The notes under the pieces were generated by a model. That model saw only the letters and a list, made by a program, of their open reading frames with translations, had not been told where the DNA came from and did not search any database. From Variovorax paradoxus (GTDB taxonomy: Bacteria > Pseudomonadota > Gammaproteobacteria > Burkholderiales > Burkholderiaceae_C), in contig NZ_JXQQ01000058.1 in NCBI RefSeq assembly GCF_000834655.1, positions 43,601-107,600 of the forward strand: a DNA stretch of 64,000 nt. The letters are read 5' to 3'. Each line of letters opens with the position of its first letter. Position 1 is the stretch's first letter. The translations under genes were made by a program, and so were the position numbers. Below are positions 1 through 8,081 of this stretch, piece by piece.

Positions 1-39
1 CGCCAGCGGCCCGCTCGGCCATACGAGAGTCTTCTTCAT
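1..39 (-). CDS. Start of a minus-strand gene cut by the window edge
   Basis: Only about 13 codons are visible, reading MKKTLVWPSGPLA. The ATG overlaps the stop codon of the TetR regulator gene by four bases (ATGA), an arrangement typical of a co-transcribed downstream gene. A second in-frame-independent ATG at position 22 would give a different start (MAERAAG), so the frame is not certain. The product cannot be recognised from so few residues; being translationally coupled to a TetR gene it may be a target or partner of that regulator. Confidence 0.4.
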   Translation of the reverse strand, partial: MKKTLVWPSGPLA

Positions 40-713
40 GCCTTGCCTTCGGGTCGCACGCTGAGCCCATAGAGCACGGTTTCGGCCTGGGTGGCGAGGA
101 ATTTCTCGGGGTCCAGGGCGCTTTCGCCGTCGACGCAGACCATGGCCGAGTGCTTCCACAGCATCAGGAAGACCATGGGCGCGATCACCGAATAGATCGC
201 ATGGTCGATGTCGACCGGCGCGAATTCGCCGCGGTCGATGCCGCGCTGCAGGATGCGCCGCAAGAGGTCGTGGCCGGGGCGCACCACCTGCTGGCGGTAG
301 AACTCCGCCAGTTCAGGAAAATTGCCGCCTTCGCTCATCATGAGCTTGGTCAGGCCCGAGGCCTTGGTCATGCCCACGCGCTCCCACCACACGTTCATGC
401 AGTAGCGCAGCATCTCGGCGGTGGTGCCCTCGAAGGCCTCGAATTCGGCGTTCCACTCGGTGAAACGGCCGCCCAGGCTTTCCATGATCACGGCCTTGAA
501 GAGCTCTTCCTTGCTCGGAAAATACAGAAAGAGCGTGCCCTTGGAGACGCCGGCGCGCGCTGCCACTTCCTCGGAACGGGTGGCCGCGAAGCCTTTTTCG
601 ACGAACAGGTCGAGCGCGGCGGCCAGCAGTTCGCCGGGGCGTGCTTCCTTGCGGCGCTCTCGCTTGGAGCGCACCGGGCAGAACTTGTCGACGAGGGAAC
701 GGGGAGTGGGCAT
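36..713 (-). CDS. TetR/AcrR family transcriptional regulator
   Basis: This is a 225-residue DNA-binding repressor of the TetR family. The N-terminal part carries the classic helix-turn-helix, with the motif AGVSKGTLFLYFPSKEELF, followed by a variable ligand-binding helical domain with hydrophobic stretches. I chose the ATG at 713 (MPTPRSLVDK) instead of an upstream ATG at 767 because the upstream 18 codons contain a convincing promoter. Family members usually bind a short palindrome over their own promoter and respond to a small hydrophobic molecule, but the ligand here cannot be told. The gene overlaps the next minus-strand gene by four bases, and msrA is divergent to it. Confidence 0.9.
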   Translation of the reverse strand: MPTPRSLVDKFCPVRSKRERRKEARPGELLAAALDLFVEKGFAATRSEEVAARAGVSKGTLFLYFPSKEELFKAVIMESLGGRFTEWNAEFEAFEGTTAEMLRYCMNVWWERVGMTKASGLTKLMMSEGGNFPELAEFYRQQVVRPGHDLLRRILQRGIDRGEFAPVDIDHAIYSVIAPMVFLMLWKHSAMVCVDGESALDPEKFLATQAETVLYGLSVRPEGKA

Positions 714-719
714 GTGGGC

Positions 720-767
720 TAATGACTCGCGGGTTAGTAATGTAGTGACCGGCATCCGCCACGTCAA
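720..767 (-). promoter_or_regulatory. Predicted sigma70 promoter and imperfect operator for the TetR gene
   Basis: On the minus strand TTGACG (762-767) is followed by a 17-base spacer and TACATT (739-744), a good sigma70 match. Just downstream, 720-741 forms an imperfect inverted repeat centred on the GCG of ACCCGCGAGTC, a plausible TetR autorepression site. This is seen in sequence only; no consensus for this regulator is known to me. Confidence 0.5.
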
Positions 768-817
768 GCCGCGACAATATCGGGTTCGCCGATTTCCAAC
801 CTGCCGGAGCAGTACCC

Positions 818-1369
818 ATGTCTTCCCCGCCGTCGCCCACCGAAACCATCGTGATTGGCGGAGGCTGCTTCTGGTGCACCGAAGCGGTTTTCGACCGGGT
901 GCAGGGCGTGCTCGACGTGGAGTCGGGTTATTGCAACGGCCAGGTCGTCAACCCGACCTACGAGCAGGTCTGCACCGGTCGCACCGGCCACGCCGAGGTC
1001 GTGAAGCTCGAATTCGACCCCGCCCAGATCAGCCTTCGCGAGATCCTGGAGATCTTCTTCGTCGTGCACGACCCGACAACGCTCAACCGCCAGGGCAACG
1101 ACGTCGGCACGCAATACCGCAGCGGCATCTACTACACGAGCGACGCGCAAAAGCAGGTAGCGCAAGACGTCATCCGCGAGATCGAGGCCAGCAAGACCTA
1201 CAGCGCGCCCGTCGTGACCGAGGTGGCGCCCCTCGCCAACTATTCGACCGCCGAGGCCTACCACCAGGACTATTTCCTGAACAACCCGAACCAGGGCTAC
1301 TGCGCGTTCGTCGTCGGTCCCAAGGTCGAGAAGTTCCAGAAGACCTTCGCCTCCCGCGTCAAGTCCTGA
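818..1369 (+). CDS. msrA: Peptide-methionine (S)-S-oxide reductase MsrA
   Basis: MsrA reduces methionine-S-sulfoxide in oxidised proteins and free methionine, using thioredoxin as the electron source. The 183-residue protein has the diagnostic GCFWC motif at residues 16-20, with Cys17 as the catalytic residue, then the conserved GYCNG and HAEVVKLEFDP segments and a C-terminal GYCAF that may supply a resolving cysteine. Length fits single-domain MsrA. The ATG at 818 has GGAG about ten bases upstream. It is divergent from the TetR regulator, so shared regulation is possible but not shown. Confidence 0.97.
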   Translation: MSSPPSPTETIVIGGGCFWCTEAVFDRVQGVLDVESGYCNGQVVNPTYEQVCTGRTGHAEVVKLEFDPAQISLREILEIFFVVHDPTTLNRQGNDVGTQYRSGIYYTSDAQKQVAQDVIREIEASKTYSAPVVTEVAPLANYSTAEAYHQDYFLNNPNQGYCAFVVGPKVEKFQKTFASRVKS

Positions 1370-1393
1370 TCCAAGCCTGATCCCTCCGTTTCC

Positions 1394-1789
1394 GTGCTGC
1401 TGTCCTCCCGCCAATCCCCGCACTTCTCGACCCGCGCGATCCTCGTCGTGCTGGCGATCGCGTTGTGGTTCGCGGGCACGCTGGGCGTGATGCACCGTTC
1501 GCTGCACGTGCCCGGCCTGCCGGCCGCGGCGGCCACGGTCCAGGCGGCACAGGCCGAGAAGGGCGCCCACGTCCACCCGGGCCACGGCGTGGTCAGCCTC
1601 TTCGGCGACCACACCGATGCCGAGTGCCGGCTCTACGACCAGCTCTCGCACGGATCGAGCGTTCCCGGCGTGCCGCTGGTGGTGCTGCCGGTGCTGCTGC
1701 CCTCGGCCACGTTTGCTTATCTGCAGGGCGAAGCCATCGCCCGCTGGGTTGCGCTGTTCGACGCGCGCGGCCCGCCTTCCACTCGCTGA
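1394..1789 (+). CDS. Small membrane-anchored or exported protein with His-containing segment
   Basis: This 131-residue protein starts with GTG at 1394. It has one N-terminal hydrophobic segment (about residues 14-33), then a polar region with several histidines and a cysteine (HVHPGHG, DHTDAECRLYDQLSHG) and a second hydrophobic stretch near residues 96-110. I do not recognise a characterised family; it resembles the loosely related small His/Cys proteins (DUF2946 type) often found beside metal genes. It lies 78 bases before a TonB-dependent receptor and is probably co-transcribed with it, suggesting a role in metal uptake or sensing. That role is inference from context. Confidence 0.65.
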   Translation: MLLSSRQSPHFSTRAILVVLAIALWFAGTLGVMHRSLHVPGLPAAAATVQAAQAEKGAHVHPGHGVVSLFGDHTDAECRLYDQLSHGSSVPGVPLVVLPVLLPSATFAYLQGEAIARWVALFDARGPPSTR

Positions 1790-1867
1790 ATCCCCCCGTG
1801 TTCCGGTCGCTGCGCCTGCCTTGTGCGGGTGACGGCGTGCCGTCCATTGATTCAACGAGTGTTCACC

Positions 1868-3973
1868 ATGATTCCCAATTTCCGTCGCCACGCCATCGGC
1901 GTCGCCGTTTTTTCGCTCGCCTTCGCCGCTGCGTCCCACGCCCAGGAAGCCGCCCAGACCCAGACTCAGGCCCAGACCGCCGATGCCCCGGGCCTGGCCG
2001 CCATCACCGTCACCGGCAATCCGCTCGGCACCAACGACCTGATCGCGCCGACCGTCACGCTCTCTGGCGAAAAACTCCTGCTGCGTTCCGACTCGACCCT
2101 CGGCGAGACGCTCAACAACCTGCCCGGCGTGAGCAGCAGCTACTTCGGGCCCAACGCGAGCCGCCCGATCATCCGCGGGCAGGACGGCGACCGCATCCGC
2201 ATCCTGCAGAACGGCGGCGGCGCGCCCGACGCCTCGGCGCTGAGCTACGACCACGCGGTGCCTGTCGACGCGCTGGTCACCGACCGCATCGAGGTGCTGC
2301 GCGGCCCCTCGGCGCTGCAGTACGGCGGCAGCGCCGTGGGCGGCGTGGTCAACGTGATCGACAACCGCATCCCGACCGAGCCCATCAACGGCTTCGGCGG
2401 CCGTGCCGACCTGGGCTTTTCCACCGGCAACAAGGAAAAGAACGGCGGCGTGGTGCTCGAAGGCGGCAACGACCGCTTCGCACTGCACGTCGATGCCTTC
2501 AACCGCGACTCGAAAGACGTCTCGGTGCCCATCGACCTGGATTGCAGCAAGCCCGGCTCGCCGTGGCGCGCCCGCAAGATCTGCAACTCGGCCAACGAGG
2601 CGAACGGCGGCGCGGTCGGCGGCACGCTCTTCTTCGACAAGGGCTGGATCGGGGCCTCGGCCAGCACCTATCGCAGCAACTACGGCACCGTGGCCGAGGA
2701 CGACGTGACCATCCGCATGAAGTCCGACCGCTACGCACTCGAAGGCGAGTGGCGCCCGGGCGGCATCATCAGCAGCATCCACGCCAAGGTGAGCCACACC
2801 AACTACCGCCACACCGAGTTCGAGGGCCCCGAGGCCGGCACCACGTTCTCGAACATGAGCAACGACCTGCGCGTGGAGGCGCGCCACCAGAAGATCGGCA
2901 ACTTCGAAGGCCTCGTAGGCTTCAGCAGCGAGACCAACCGCTTCGCCGCCGATGGCGAGGAAGCCTTTGCGCCGCACAGCCGCACGCGCTCGAACGCGCT
3001 CTTCCTCTATGAAGAGTACGGCGCCTCGTGGGGCAAGCTGAGCTTCGGCGCGCGCACCGAGAAGGTCCGCATCCGCTCGCTGGGCTATCCGGACGATCCG
3101 ACGGTCACGCGCTTCGCCATCGGCGAGCGCACCTTCAACCCGCACAGCGCGGCGTTCGGCGCGCTGGTCAACCTCACGCCGCAGTGGCAGCTGACATCGA
3201 ACCTCGCCTACACCGAGCGCGCCCCCAAGGACTACGAACTGCTCGCCAACGGCCCGCACGTGGCCACGGCCGCGTGGGAAGTGGGCGACCCGAACCTGCA
3301 GAAGGAAAAGTCGACGGGCCTGGATCTCGGCGCGCAATGGAAGTCGGGCCCCAACACGGCCCGCGTGAATGCCTACGTCACGCGCTTCAGCAACTACATC
3401 GGCCTCACCGCCTCGGGCCGCACGCTCGACGAAGAAGGCCAGGTCGTGACCGACCCCGCGGCCACCGACACGCTGGCCGAGTACCTCTACAGCGGCGTGC
3501 GCGCGCGCTTCACCGGCATCGAGGCGAGCGGCAACCTGCGCCTGCTGGGCACCGACGGCTTCGGACGCATGGCCGACGCCTCCACGCTCGACCTCGAATG
3601 GCGCGGCGACGTGGTGCGCGCGAAGAACCTGGACACCGGCGAGCCGCTGCCGCGCATCGCGCCGTTCCGCACGGGTGCGACGCTGGTGTACGGCAACGGC
3701 CCGTGGAGCGCGCGCCTGGGCTTCGACTACAACGCGGCGCAGCGCCACGTGCCGAGCGTGGGGGCGCGCGAAACCGATGCCTACACGCTGTGGAATGCGG
3801 CCATCTCGTACCGCATGAAGGTGCAGCGCGCCAACCTCACCTGGTATGCGCGCATCGAAAACATCACCAACAAGCTGGCCTACAGCCCGACGTCGATCCT
3901 CACGACGACGGTGTATCCGAACGCGCCGTTGCCGGGGCGGTCGATGAAGGTCGGGTTGCGCGTGACGTTCTGA
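1868..3973 (+). CDS. TonB-dependent outer-membrane receptor (possible metal uptake)
   Basis: This is a 701-residue outer-membrane beta-barrel receptor that uses TonB energy to import a ligand. The start at 1868 gives a clean signal peptide ending near ASHAQ; an earlier in-frame ATG at 1823 would spoil it. The plug domain follows, with LGETLNNLPGVSSSYFGP, SRPIIRGQDGDRIRILQNG and DRIEVLRGPSALQYGGSAVG, and the protein ends in a typical aromatic barrel strand (KVGLRVTF). The plug sequence resembles the ZnuD/NosA-like metal receptors more than siderophore receptors. With the His-containing protein upstream, zinc or copper is a reasonable guess, but no Zur or Fur site is evident. Confidence 0.9.
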   Translation: MIPNFRRHAIGVAVFSLAFAAASHAQEAAQTQTQAQTADAPGLAAITVTGNPLGTNDLIAPTVTLSGEKLLLRSDSTLGETLNNLPGVSSSYFGPNASRPIIRGQDGDRIRILQNGGGAPDASALSYDHAVPVDALVTDRIEVLRGPSALQYGGSAVGGVVNVIDNRIPTEPINGFGGRADLGFSTGNKEKNGGVVLEGGNDRFALHVDAFNRDSKDVSVPIDLDCSKPGSPWRARKICNSANEANGGAVGGTLFFDKGWIGASASTYRSNYGTVAEDDVTIRMKSDRYALEGEWRPGGIISSIHAKVSHTNYRHTEFEGPEAGTTFSNMSNDLRVEARHQKIGNFEGLVGFSSETNRFAADGEEAFAPHSRTRSNALFLYEEYGASWGKLSFGARTEKVRIRSLGYPDDPTVTRFAIGERTFNPHSAAFGALVNLTPQWQLTSNLAYTERAPKDYELLANGPHVATAAWEVGDPNLQKEKSTGLDLGAQWKSGPNTARVNAYVTRFSNYIGLTASGRTLDEEGQVVTDPAATDTLAEYLYSGVRARFTGIEASGNLRLLGTDGFGRMADASTLDLEWRGDVVRAKNLDTGEPLPRIAPFRTGATLVYGNGPWSARLGFDYNAAQRHVPSVGARETDAYTLWNAAISYRMKVQRANLTWYARIENITNKLAYSPTSILTTTVYPNAPLPGRSMKVGLRVTF

Positions 3974-3986
3974 TGCTGAGTGGCTC

Positions 3987-4100
3987 GCTCCCCCGTTGGG
4001 GGAGTGCAGGGGTGGGGGCAAGCGGCCAGTGACGAGGCCATGGCTTTTGCAGGCGCCGCTTGCCCCCATCCCAGCGTTCCCCCAGAGGGGGAAGGAGCAA
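3987..4100. repeat. Inverted pair of G/C-rich dispersed intergenic repeats
   Basis: Two related arms face each other: 3987-4020 and 4061-4100. The second arm (about 39 bases, GCCCCCATCCCAGCG followed by a C-run/G-run hairpin) recurs in inverse orientation at 63920-63958 and in a diverged copy at 63852-63886. Each arm contains a self-complementary CCCCC...GGGGG hairpin. It fills the gap between the receptor and transporter genes and may act as a transcript end. Confidence 0.75.
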
Positions 4101-4118
4101 GGCGGCTATCCTCGCCGC

Positions 4119-5069
4119 GTGAACTCTTTCGTCATCTCCTCGCTGCTCCCCGTCGTCATCCTCATCGCCGCGGGGTATCTCGCCGGCAAGCGCCGGTGGA
4201 TCGGCGGCAATGCGGTGAAGGACCTGTCGAACCTCATCTTCCTGCTGCTCGCGCCCGCGCTGCTGTTCCGCGCCATGAGCACGGTGCATGTGCAGGAGCT
4301 CAGCCTGAAGCCGGTTGCGGCGTATTTCATCGCCTCGGGCCTGCTCTTCGCGGGCACGCTCGCGTTGCGCGGTTTCAACCGCACGGCCGCGGTGATCGCG
4401 CTGGCCAACACCTACAGCAACACCGTGATGATCGGCATCGCGCTCGTGGGCCTGGCCTACGGCGAGGCGGGCATGGTCGTACTGCTGACGCTCATCTCGC
4501 TGCACTCGCTGGTGCTCATGACCAGCGCGACCCTCGTGCTGGAGCTGGCCGTCGCACGTGAACATGCGGTGGTCAGCGGCGAAGAGAAGCGCTCGATGGC
4601 GCGCACCGTGCTGCGTGCGCTGCGCAACGCCATCATCCATCCGGTGCCGCTGCCGATCATCGCGGGCCTCTTGTTCGCGCAGACCGGCCTCGTGATGCCC
4701 GAGGTGATCGACAAGCCCATCCAGTTGCTCGGCCAGGCCTTCGGCCCGGTGGCGCTCGTCATGGTGGGCATCACGCTCGCGCTCACGCCCATCGGGCGCC
4801 ACTGGCGCGGCGCGCTGGTGCAGGCGCTGGTGAAGAACCTGCTGCATCCGCTGCTGGTGGCCGGCATCGGCTGGCTGCTCGGCGTGCGCGGCATCCCGCT
4901 CACCGTGATGGTGGTGGCGGCGGCGCTGCCCATCGGCGCCAACGTGTTCCTGTTCTCGCAGCGCTACCGCACGGCCGAAGACCTCGTGACGGCCAGCGTG
5001 GCGGTGTCCACGGTGCTCGCGCTCGGCACCCTCACGCTCGTGATGGTCTGGGTGCAATGGCTCCCCTGA
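4119..5069 (+). CDS. AEC family transporter (auxin efflux carrier-like permease)
   Basis: This 316-residue inner-membrane protein has about ten hydrophobic segments with the family pattern: an N-terminal half with LIFLLLAPALLFRAM, a short cytoplasmic loop around residues 145-165, and a C-terminal half with LPIGANVFLFSQRY. The family carries organic acids such as malate or other small carboxylates; the substrate is unknown here. I chose GTG at 4119 because the in-frame sequence before it is a dispersed repeat, and residues from VNSFVISSLLP align with the usual membrane start. It stands alone, without an operon partner. Confidence 0.88.
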   Translation: MNSFVISSLLPVVILIAAGYLAGKRRWIGGNAVKDLSNLIFLLLAPALLFRAMSTVHVQELSLKPVAAYFIASGLLFAGTLALRGFNRTAAVIALANTYSNTVMIGIALVGLAYGEAGMVVLLTLISLHSLVLMTSATLVLELAVAREHAVVSGEEKRSMARTVLRALRNAIIHPVPLPIIAGLLFAQTGLVMPEVIDKPIQLLGQAFGPVALVMVGITLALTPIGRHWRGALVQALVKNLLHPLLVAGIGWLLGVRGIPLTVMVVAAALPIGANVFLFSQRYRTAEDLVTASVAVSTVLALGTLTLVMVWVQWLP

Positions 5070-5213
5070 GCGCCTGAGTCCTTCGGTTTTCCGCGCGCAT
5101 CCTGCTCGCGGCCTTTCGCTTTATCGGCTGCTCGCCGGCCCCTATGCCGTTTGGCAGGGGTGGCCGTTTGGTGGAATGGCGCGCCGCGCCCATCGCCCTA
5201 CATTTGCCGGCTG

Positions 5214-5603
5214 ATGATTTACCCGGCGTGCTCTTCGCCCCTTGTTGCTATGGCGGTGGTCGCGACGGTGATCGCGCTCTTCGGCCCACCCGCGCGGGCG
5301 GCGGCCGATGGCAAGCCGTGCAGGACGCCGTGCCTCTCGGTCAACGTGCCGCGCGATGCACCCGAGAAGCCCGAAAAGCCAGCGGAGGCCGAGCCGAAGC
5401 CCGCGCCCGCGGCCCGACCGGTTGCGAAGCCCAGGCCGCAGGCAACGGCATCGGCGGCGCCCGCCTCGCCGTACGAGGCGCAGAAAGAGCCCGTTGCAAA
5501 AAAGCCTGCGCCATCGAAGCGCTGCACCGACATCAACATGCGCGCCGCGGTCGGCGAGCCGCTGTCGGACGAGGACATGAAGACATTGAGGAGCCAGTGC
5601 TGA
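5214..5603 (+). CDS. Exported Pro/Ala/Lys-rich small protein of unknown function
   Basis: This 129-residue protein has a probable signal peptide (residues 1-30, ending near ARAAADG), a CxxxC pair soon after it (CRTPC), a low-complexity region rich in Pro, Ala, Glu and Lys (about residues 45-100), and a short C-terminal region with the cysteines RCTDIN and SQC. I do not recognise a family. Its stop codon overlaps the start of the next gene (TGATG), so the two are translationally coupled. The partner is an OmpA-domain lipoprotein, so the linker-like protein may be periplasmic and bridge envelope layers. That is inference. Confidence 0.7.
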   Translation: MIYPACSSPLVAMAVVATVIALFGPPARAAADGKPCRTPCLSVNVPRDAPEKPEKPAEAEPKPAPAARPVAKPRPQATASAAPASPYEAQKEPVAKKPAPSKRCTDINMRAAVGEPLSDEDMKTLRSQC

Positions 5604-6808
5604 TGATGAACACCACCACTCGACGGGTCCGCACCGCGTTGCGCGTGCTGACCCTGTGCGCCGCCGCGCTCGCCGCCGCCTGCGCCACCCGCCCCGCGCC
5701 GGGCAACGCCATGCCCTTCGACCAGGCCGTCAACCAGGCGGTGGACGACCTGATGGTGCAGACGCAGAAGCTGCCGGCGTTTCTCGCGAAGGTCGAGTCG
5801 TCGCTCTCGCAGCGCCGCATCGTGATCGACCCGTTGCTCGAAGGCGCGAGCGGCCAGCAGACCGAGGTGACGCGCGTGGCCGAGCAGCGCATCGTGCAGC
5901 GCATGCAGGCGCAGTTCAAGCAGTTCACCGTGACGCCGTTCAACTCCGCAGAGCTGGGCAACGCGCAGTACGTGCTCAACGGCACGCTGATGCGCGACAA
6001 GGAGGCCACCGGCGGGCGTTACCGGCTGAACCTCGCGCTCACCGAAATCAAGAGCGGCATGGTGATCGCGCAATCGGTCACGCGCATCAGCGATGCGACG
6101 CTCGACACGCGCCCCACCGCGTTCTTTCGCGACAGCCCGGTGAACGGCAAGGACCGCGGCGTGGAGGGCTACATCCGCACCGCCGAGACCCAGCCGGGGC
6201 AGGCCGCCGATGCGCTGTACCTGGAGCGCCTGCCGACCTCGACCGTGCTGCAGGAAGCCACCGCGGCCTACGAAGCCGGCCGCATGAGCGAGGCGCTCGC
6301 TCGCTACGAGGCGGCGGCAAAGCGGCCCGACGGCCAGCAGCTGCGCATCTACAGCGGCATGTACCTCACGCAATCTCAACTCGGGCGCACGGCCGATGCC
6401 GAAAAGACCTTCGGCACCATCGCGCGACTGGGCCTGGAAACCAACAACCTGAGCGTCAAGTTCCTCTTCAAGCCGGGCTCGACCGATTTCCTTGCCGATC
6501 CGAAGATCAGCGCCGCCTACCCGATGTGGCTGCGGCAGATCGCGCGGCAGGCTGCACAGATCGATTCATGCGTGGTGGTGACGGGGCACACGAGCCGCAC
6601 GGGCTCGGAGTCGGTGAACGAGCGGCTGTCGCTGCAGCGCGCGGTGAGCGTCAAGTCGCGGCTGGCGACCGAGGCGCCGCCGCTCGCGAAGAAGCTGCGC
6701 GAATCGGGCATGGGCTTTCGCGAGAACATCGTCGGCACCGGAGCCGACGATGCGAGCGACGCGCTGGACCGTCGCGTCGAATTCAAAGTGGTCGGCTGCG
6801 ACGCTTGA
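5603..6808 (+). CDS. OmpA-family lipoprotein with repeat-like middle region
   Basis: This is a 401-residue envelope lipoprotein. The signal sequence ends in a lipobox (LAAAC, cysteine near residue 27). The middle part (about residues 80-170) resembles lipoproteins of the CsgG/LpoB type that form mixed-strand domains, residues around 215-280 are TPR-like helices, and the C-terminal 110 residues form an OmpA-type peptidoglycan-binding domain (KFLFKPGSTDF, VVTGHTSRTGSESVNERLS, RRVEFKV). It therefore probably tethers an outer-membrane complex to the cell wall. It overlaps the previous gene by one base and ends only six bases from convergent pdxH. Confidence 0.85.
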   Translation: MMNTTTRRVRTALRVLTLCAAALAAACATRPAPGNAMPFDQAVNQAVDDLMVQTQKLPAFLAKVESSLSQRRIVIDPLLEGASGQQTEVTRVAEQRIVQRMQAQFKQFTVTPFNSAELGNAQYVLNGTLMRDKEATGGRYRLNLALTEIKSGMVIAQSVTRISDATLDTRPTAFFRDSPVNGKDRGVEGYIRTAETQPGQAADALYLERLPTSTVLQEATAAYEAGRMSEALARYEAAAKRPDGQQLRIYSGMYLTQSQLGRTADAEKTFGTIARLGLETNNLSVKFLFKPGSTDFLADPKISAAYPMWLRQIARQAAQIDSCVVVTGHTSRTGSESVNERLSLQRAVSVKSRLATEAPPLAKKLRESGMGFRENIVGTGADDASDALDRRVEFKVVGCDA

Positions 6809-6814
6809 CCGGAT

Positions 6815-7468
6815 TCAGGGGGCGAGCCGCTCGCGCACCCAGTCCGCGCCTTCGAGCCGGTAGCGCAGCCGGTCGTGCAACCGGCTCTTGCGGCCCTGCC
6901 AGAACTCCCAGCGGTCCGGCACCAGCCGGTAGCCGCCCCAGTGCGGCGGACGCGGCGGCGAGAGCAGGTGCTTGGCAGCGGCCACGGCCGCGTTCTTCAC
7001 CAGCACGTCGCGGCCGCTGATCACTTCGCTCTGCGGGCTGGCCCAGGCGCCGATGCGCGAGTCGAGCGGGCGGCTCGCGAAGTAGGCGTCGCTCTCGTCG
7101 GCGCCGGCCTTCTCGACGCGGCCCTCGATGCGCACCACGCGCTCGAGCTCGACCCAGTGGAACTGCAGCGACGCATACGGATTGCCCGAGAGCTCGCGGC
7201 CCTTGCGGCTTTCGTAGTTGGTGTACCAGACGAGGCCGCGCGCGTCGTAGCCCTTGATCAGCACGATACGGCTCGATGGCCTGAGGTCGCTGCCCACGGT
7301 GCACAGCGTCATCGCATTGGGCTCGGGCACCTGCGCGTCGATGGCCTCGGTGAGCCAGCGTTCGAATTGCTTCAGCGGGTCGTCCGCGCTGTGGGCTTCG
7401 CCGAGCTCGGCGCGTTCGTAGCTCTTGCGCAGCGCGGCGAGCGCTTCGTTGGAGAGAGGGGAGGTCAT
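6815..7468 (-). CDS. pdxH: Pyridoxamine 5'-phosphate oxidase PdxH
   Basis: PdxH uses FMN and oxygen to convert pyridoxine or pyridoxamine 5'-phosphate to pyridoxal 5'-phosphate, in the cytoplasm. The 217-residue protein shows the family blocks in order: PLKQFERWLTEAI, AMTLCTVG, RPSSRIVLIKGYDARGLVWY, GRELSGNPYASLQFHW, RVEKAGADESDAYFASRP, and the C-terminal PDRWEFWQGRKSRLHDRLRY that closes the active site. I took the ATG at 7468 (MTSPLSNEAL) because it fits the usual N-terminus better than an earlier ATG. It is divergent from the nucleotidyltransferase gene and stands alone. Confidence 0.97.
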   Translation of the reverse strand: MTSPLSNEALAALRKSYERAELGEAHSADDPLKQFERWLTEAIDAQVPEPNAMTLCTVGSDLRPSSRIVLIKGYDARGLVWYTNYESRKGRELSGNPYASLQFHWVELERVVRIEGRVEKAGADESDAYFASRPLDSRIGAWASPQSEVISGRDVLVKNAAVAAAKHLLSPPRPPHWGGYRLVPDRWEFWQGRKSRLHDRLRYRLEGADWVRERLAP

Positions 7469-7497
7469 GCCGGGATTGTTGCGCACATACTCGGACC

Positions 7498-8073
7498 ATG
7501 ACCACAAAGGCGACAAAGGCGAATTCCCCCACGGTGATCGTGCTGGCCTCGGGCCGCGGAGAGCGCTTCATCGCCGCCGGCGGCACCGGCTCCAAGCTCA
7601 AGGCACTGCTTGCGGGCAAACCGGTCCTGGAACGCACGCTCGATGCCGTGCGCGCAAGCGGCCTGCCGTGGCGCCTGGAGGATGTTGGTCATCCGGGCAT
7701 GGGCGACTCGATCGCCGCCGCGGTGCGTGCCACGCCCAACGCCATCGGCTGGCTGATCCTGCCGGGCGACCTGCCGCTGGTGCGGCCCGAGACGCTTCAG
7801 GCGGTGGCCGCTGCGCTCAACGGGCGGGTCAATGCCGTGCAGCCGCAGTTCATGGGAGAGCGCGGCCACCCGGTCGCGTTTGCCGCCGGGTGTCGCGCGC
7901 AGCTCGCGGCACTGGAAGGGAACCTGGGCGCGGCGCCCGTCCTGCGGTCGATGCGCGCCATCGATTCGGTCGCGGATCTCGCGGTGGACGACGCCGGCAT
8001 CGTGACCGACATCGACACGCCCGAAGCCCTCGCGCGCGCCGAGGCGCTGTGGCTGGAGCGCGCGGGCCGCTAG
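7498..8073 (+). CDS. MobA-like NTP transferase domain protein
   Basis: This 191-residue cytoplasmic protein has the nucleotidyltransferase fold of the MobA/MocA group: an N-terminal glycine-rich nucleotide loop (VIVLASGRGERF), a conserved lysine after it (SKLKALLAGKPVLE), the metal-binding LILPGDLPLV, and a C-terminal DIDTPEAL. Relatives cytidylate or guanylate molybdopterin for xanthine dehydrogenase-type enzymes. No molybdenum enzyme or other cofactor gene is in the window, so molybdopterin cytidylyltransferase is the best guess and not certain. It is short but complete for this group and has its own promoter region against pdxH. Confidence 0.8.
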   Translation: MTTKATKANSPTVIVLASGRGERFIAAGGTGSKLKALLAGKPVLERTLDAVRASGLPWRLEDVGHPGMGDSIAAAVRATPNAIGWLILPGDLPLVRPETLQAVAAALNGRVNAVQPQFMGERGHPVAFAAGCRAQLAALEGNLGAAPVLRSMRAIDSVADLAVDDAGIVTDIDTPEALARAEALWLERAGR

Positions 8074-8081
8074 CGGCCGGA

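Noticed and set aside
764..4069. Very long open frame on the minus strand opposite msrA and the TonB receptor (1101 codons)
   Set aside because: It is the antisense shadow of real plus-strand genes in high-GC DNA: the product is a repetitive Arg/Ala/His/Val mixture without domains, while the plus strand has clear family motifs.
5651..7020. Overlapping plus-strand frame beside the OmpA lipoprotein
   Set aside because: Out-of-frame reading of the lipoprotein gene; Arg/Ala/Gly-rich without motifs.
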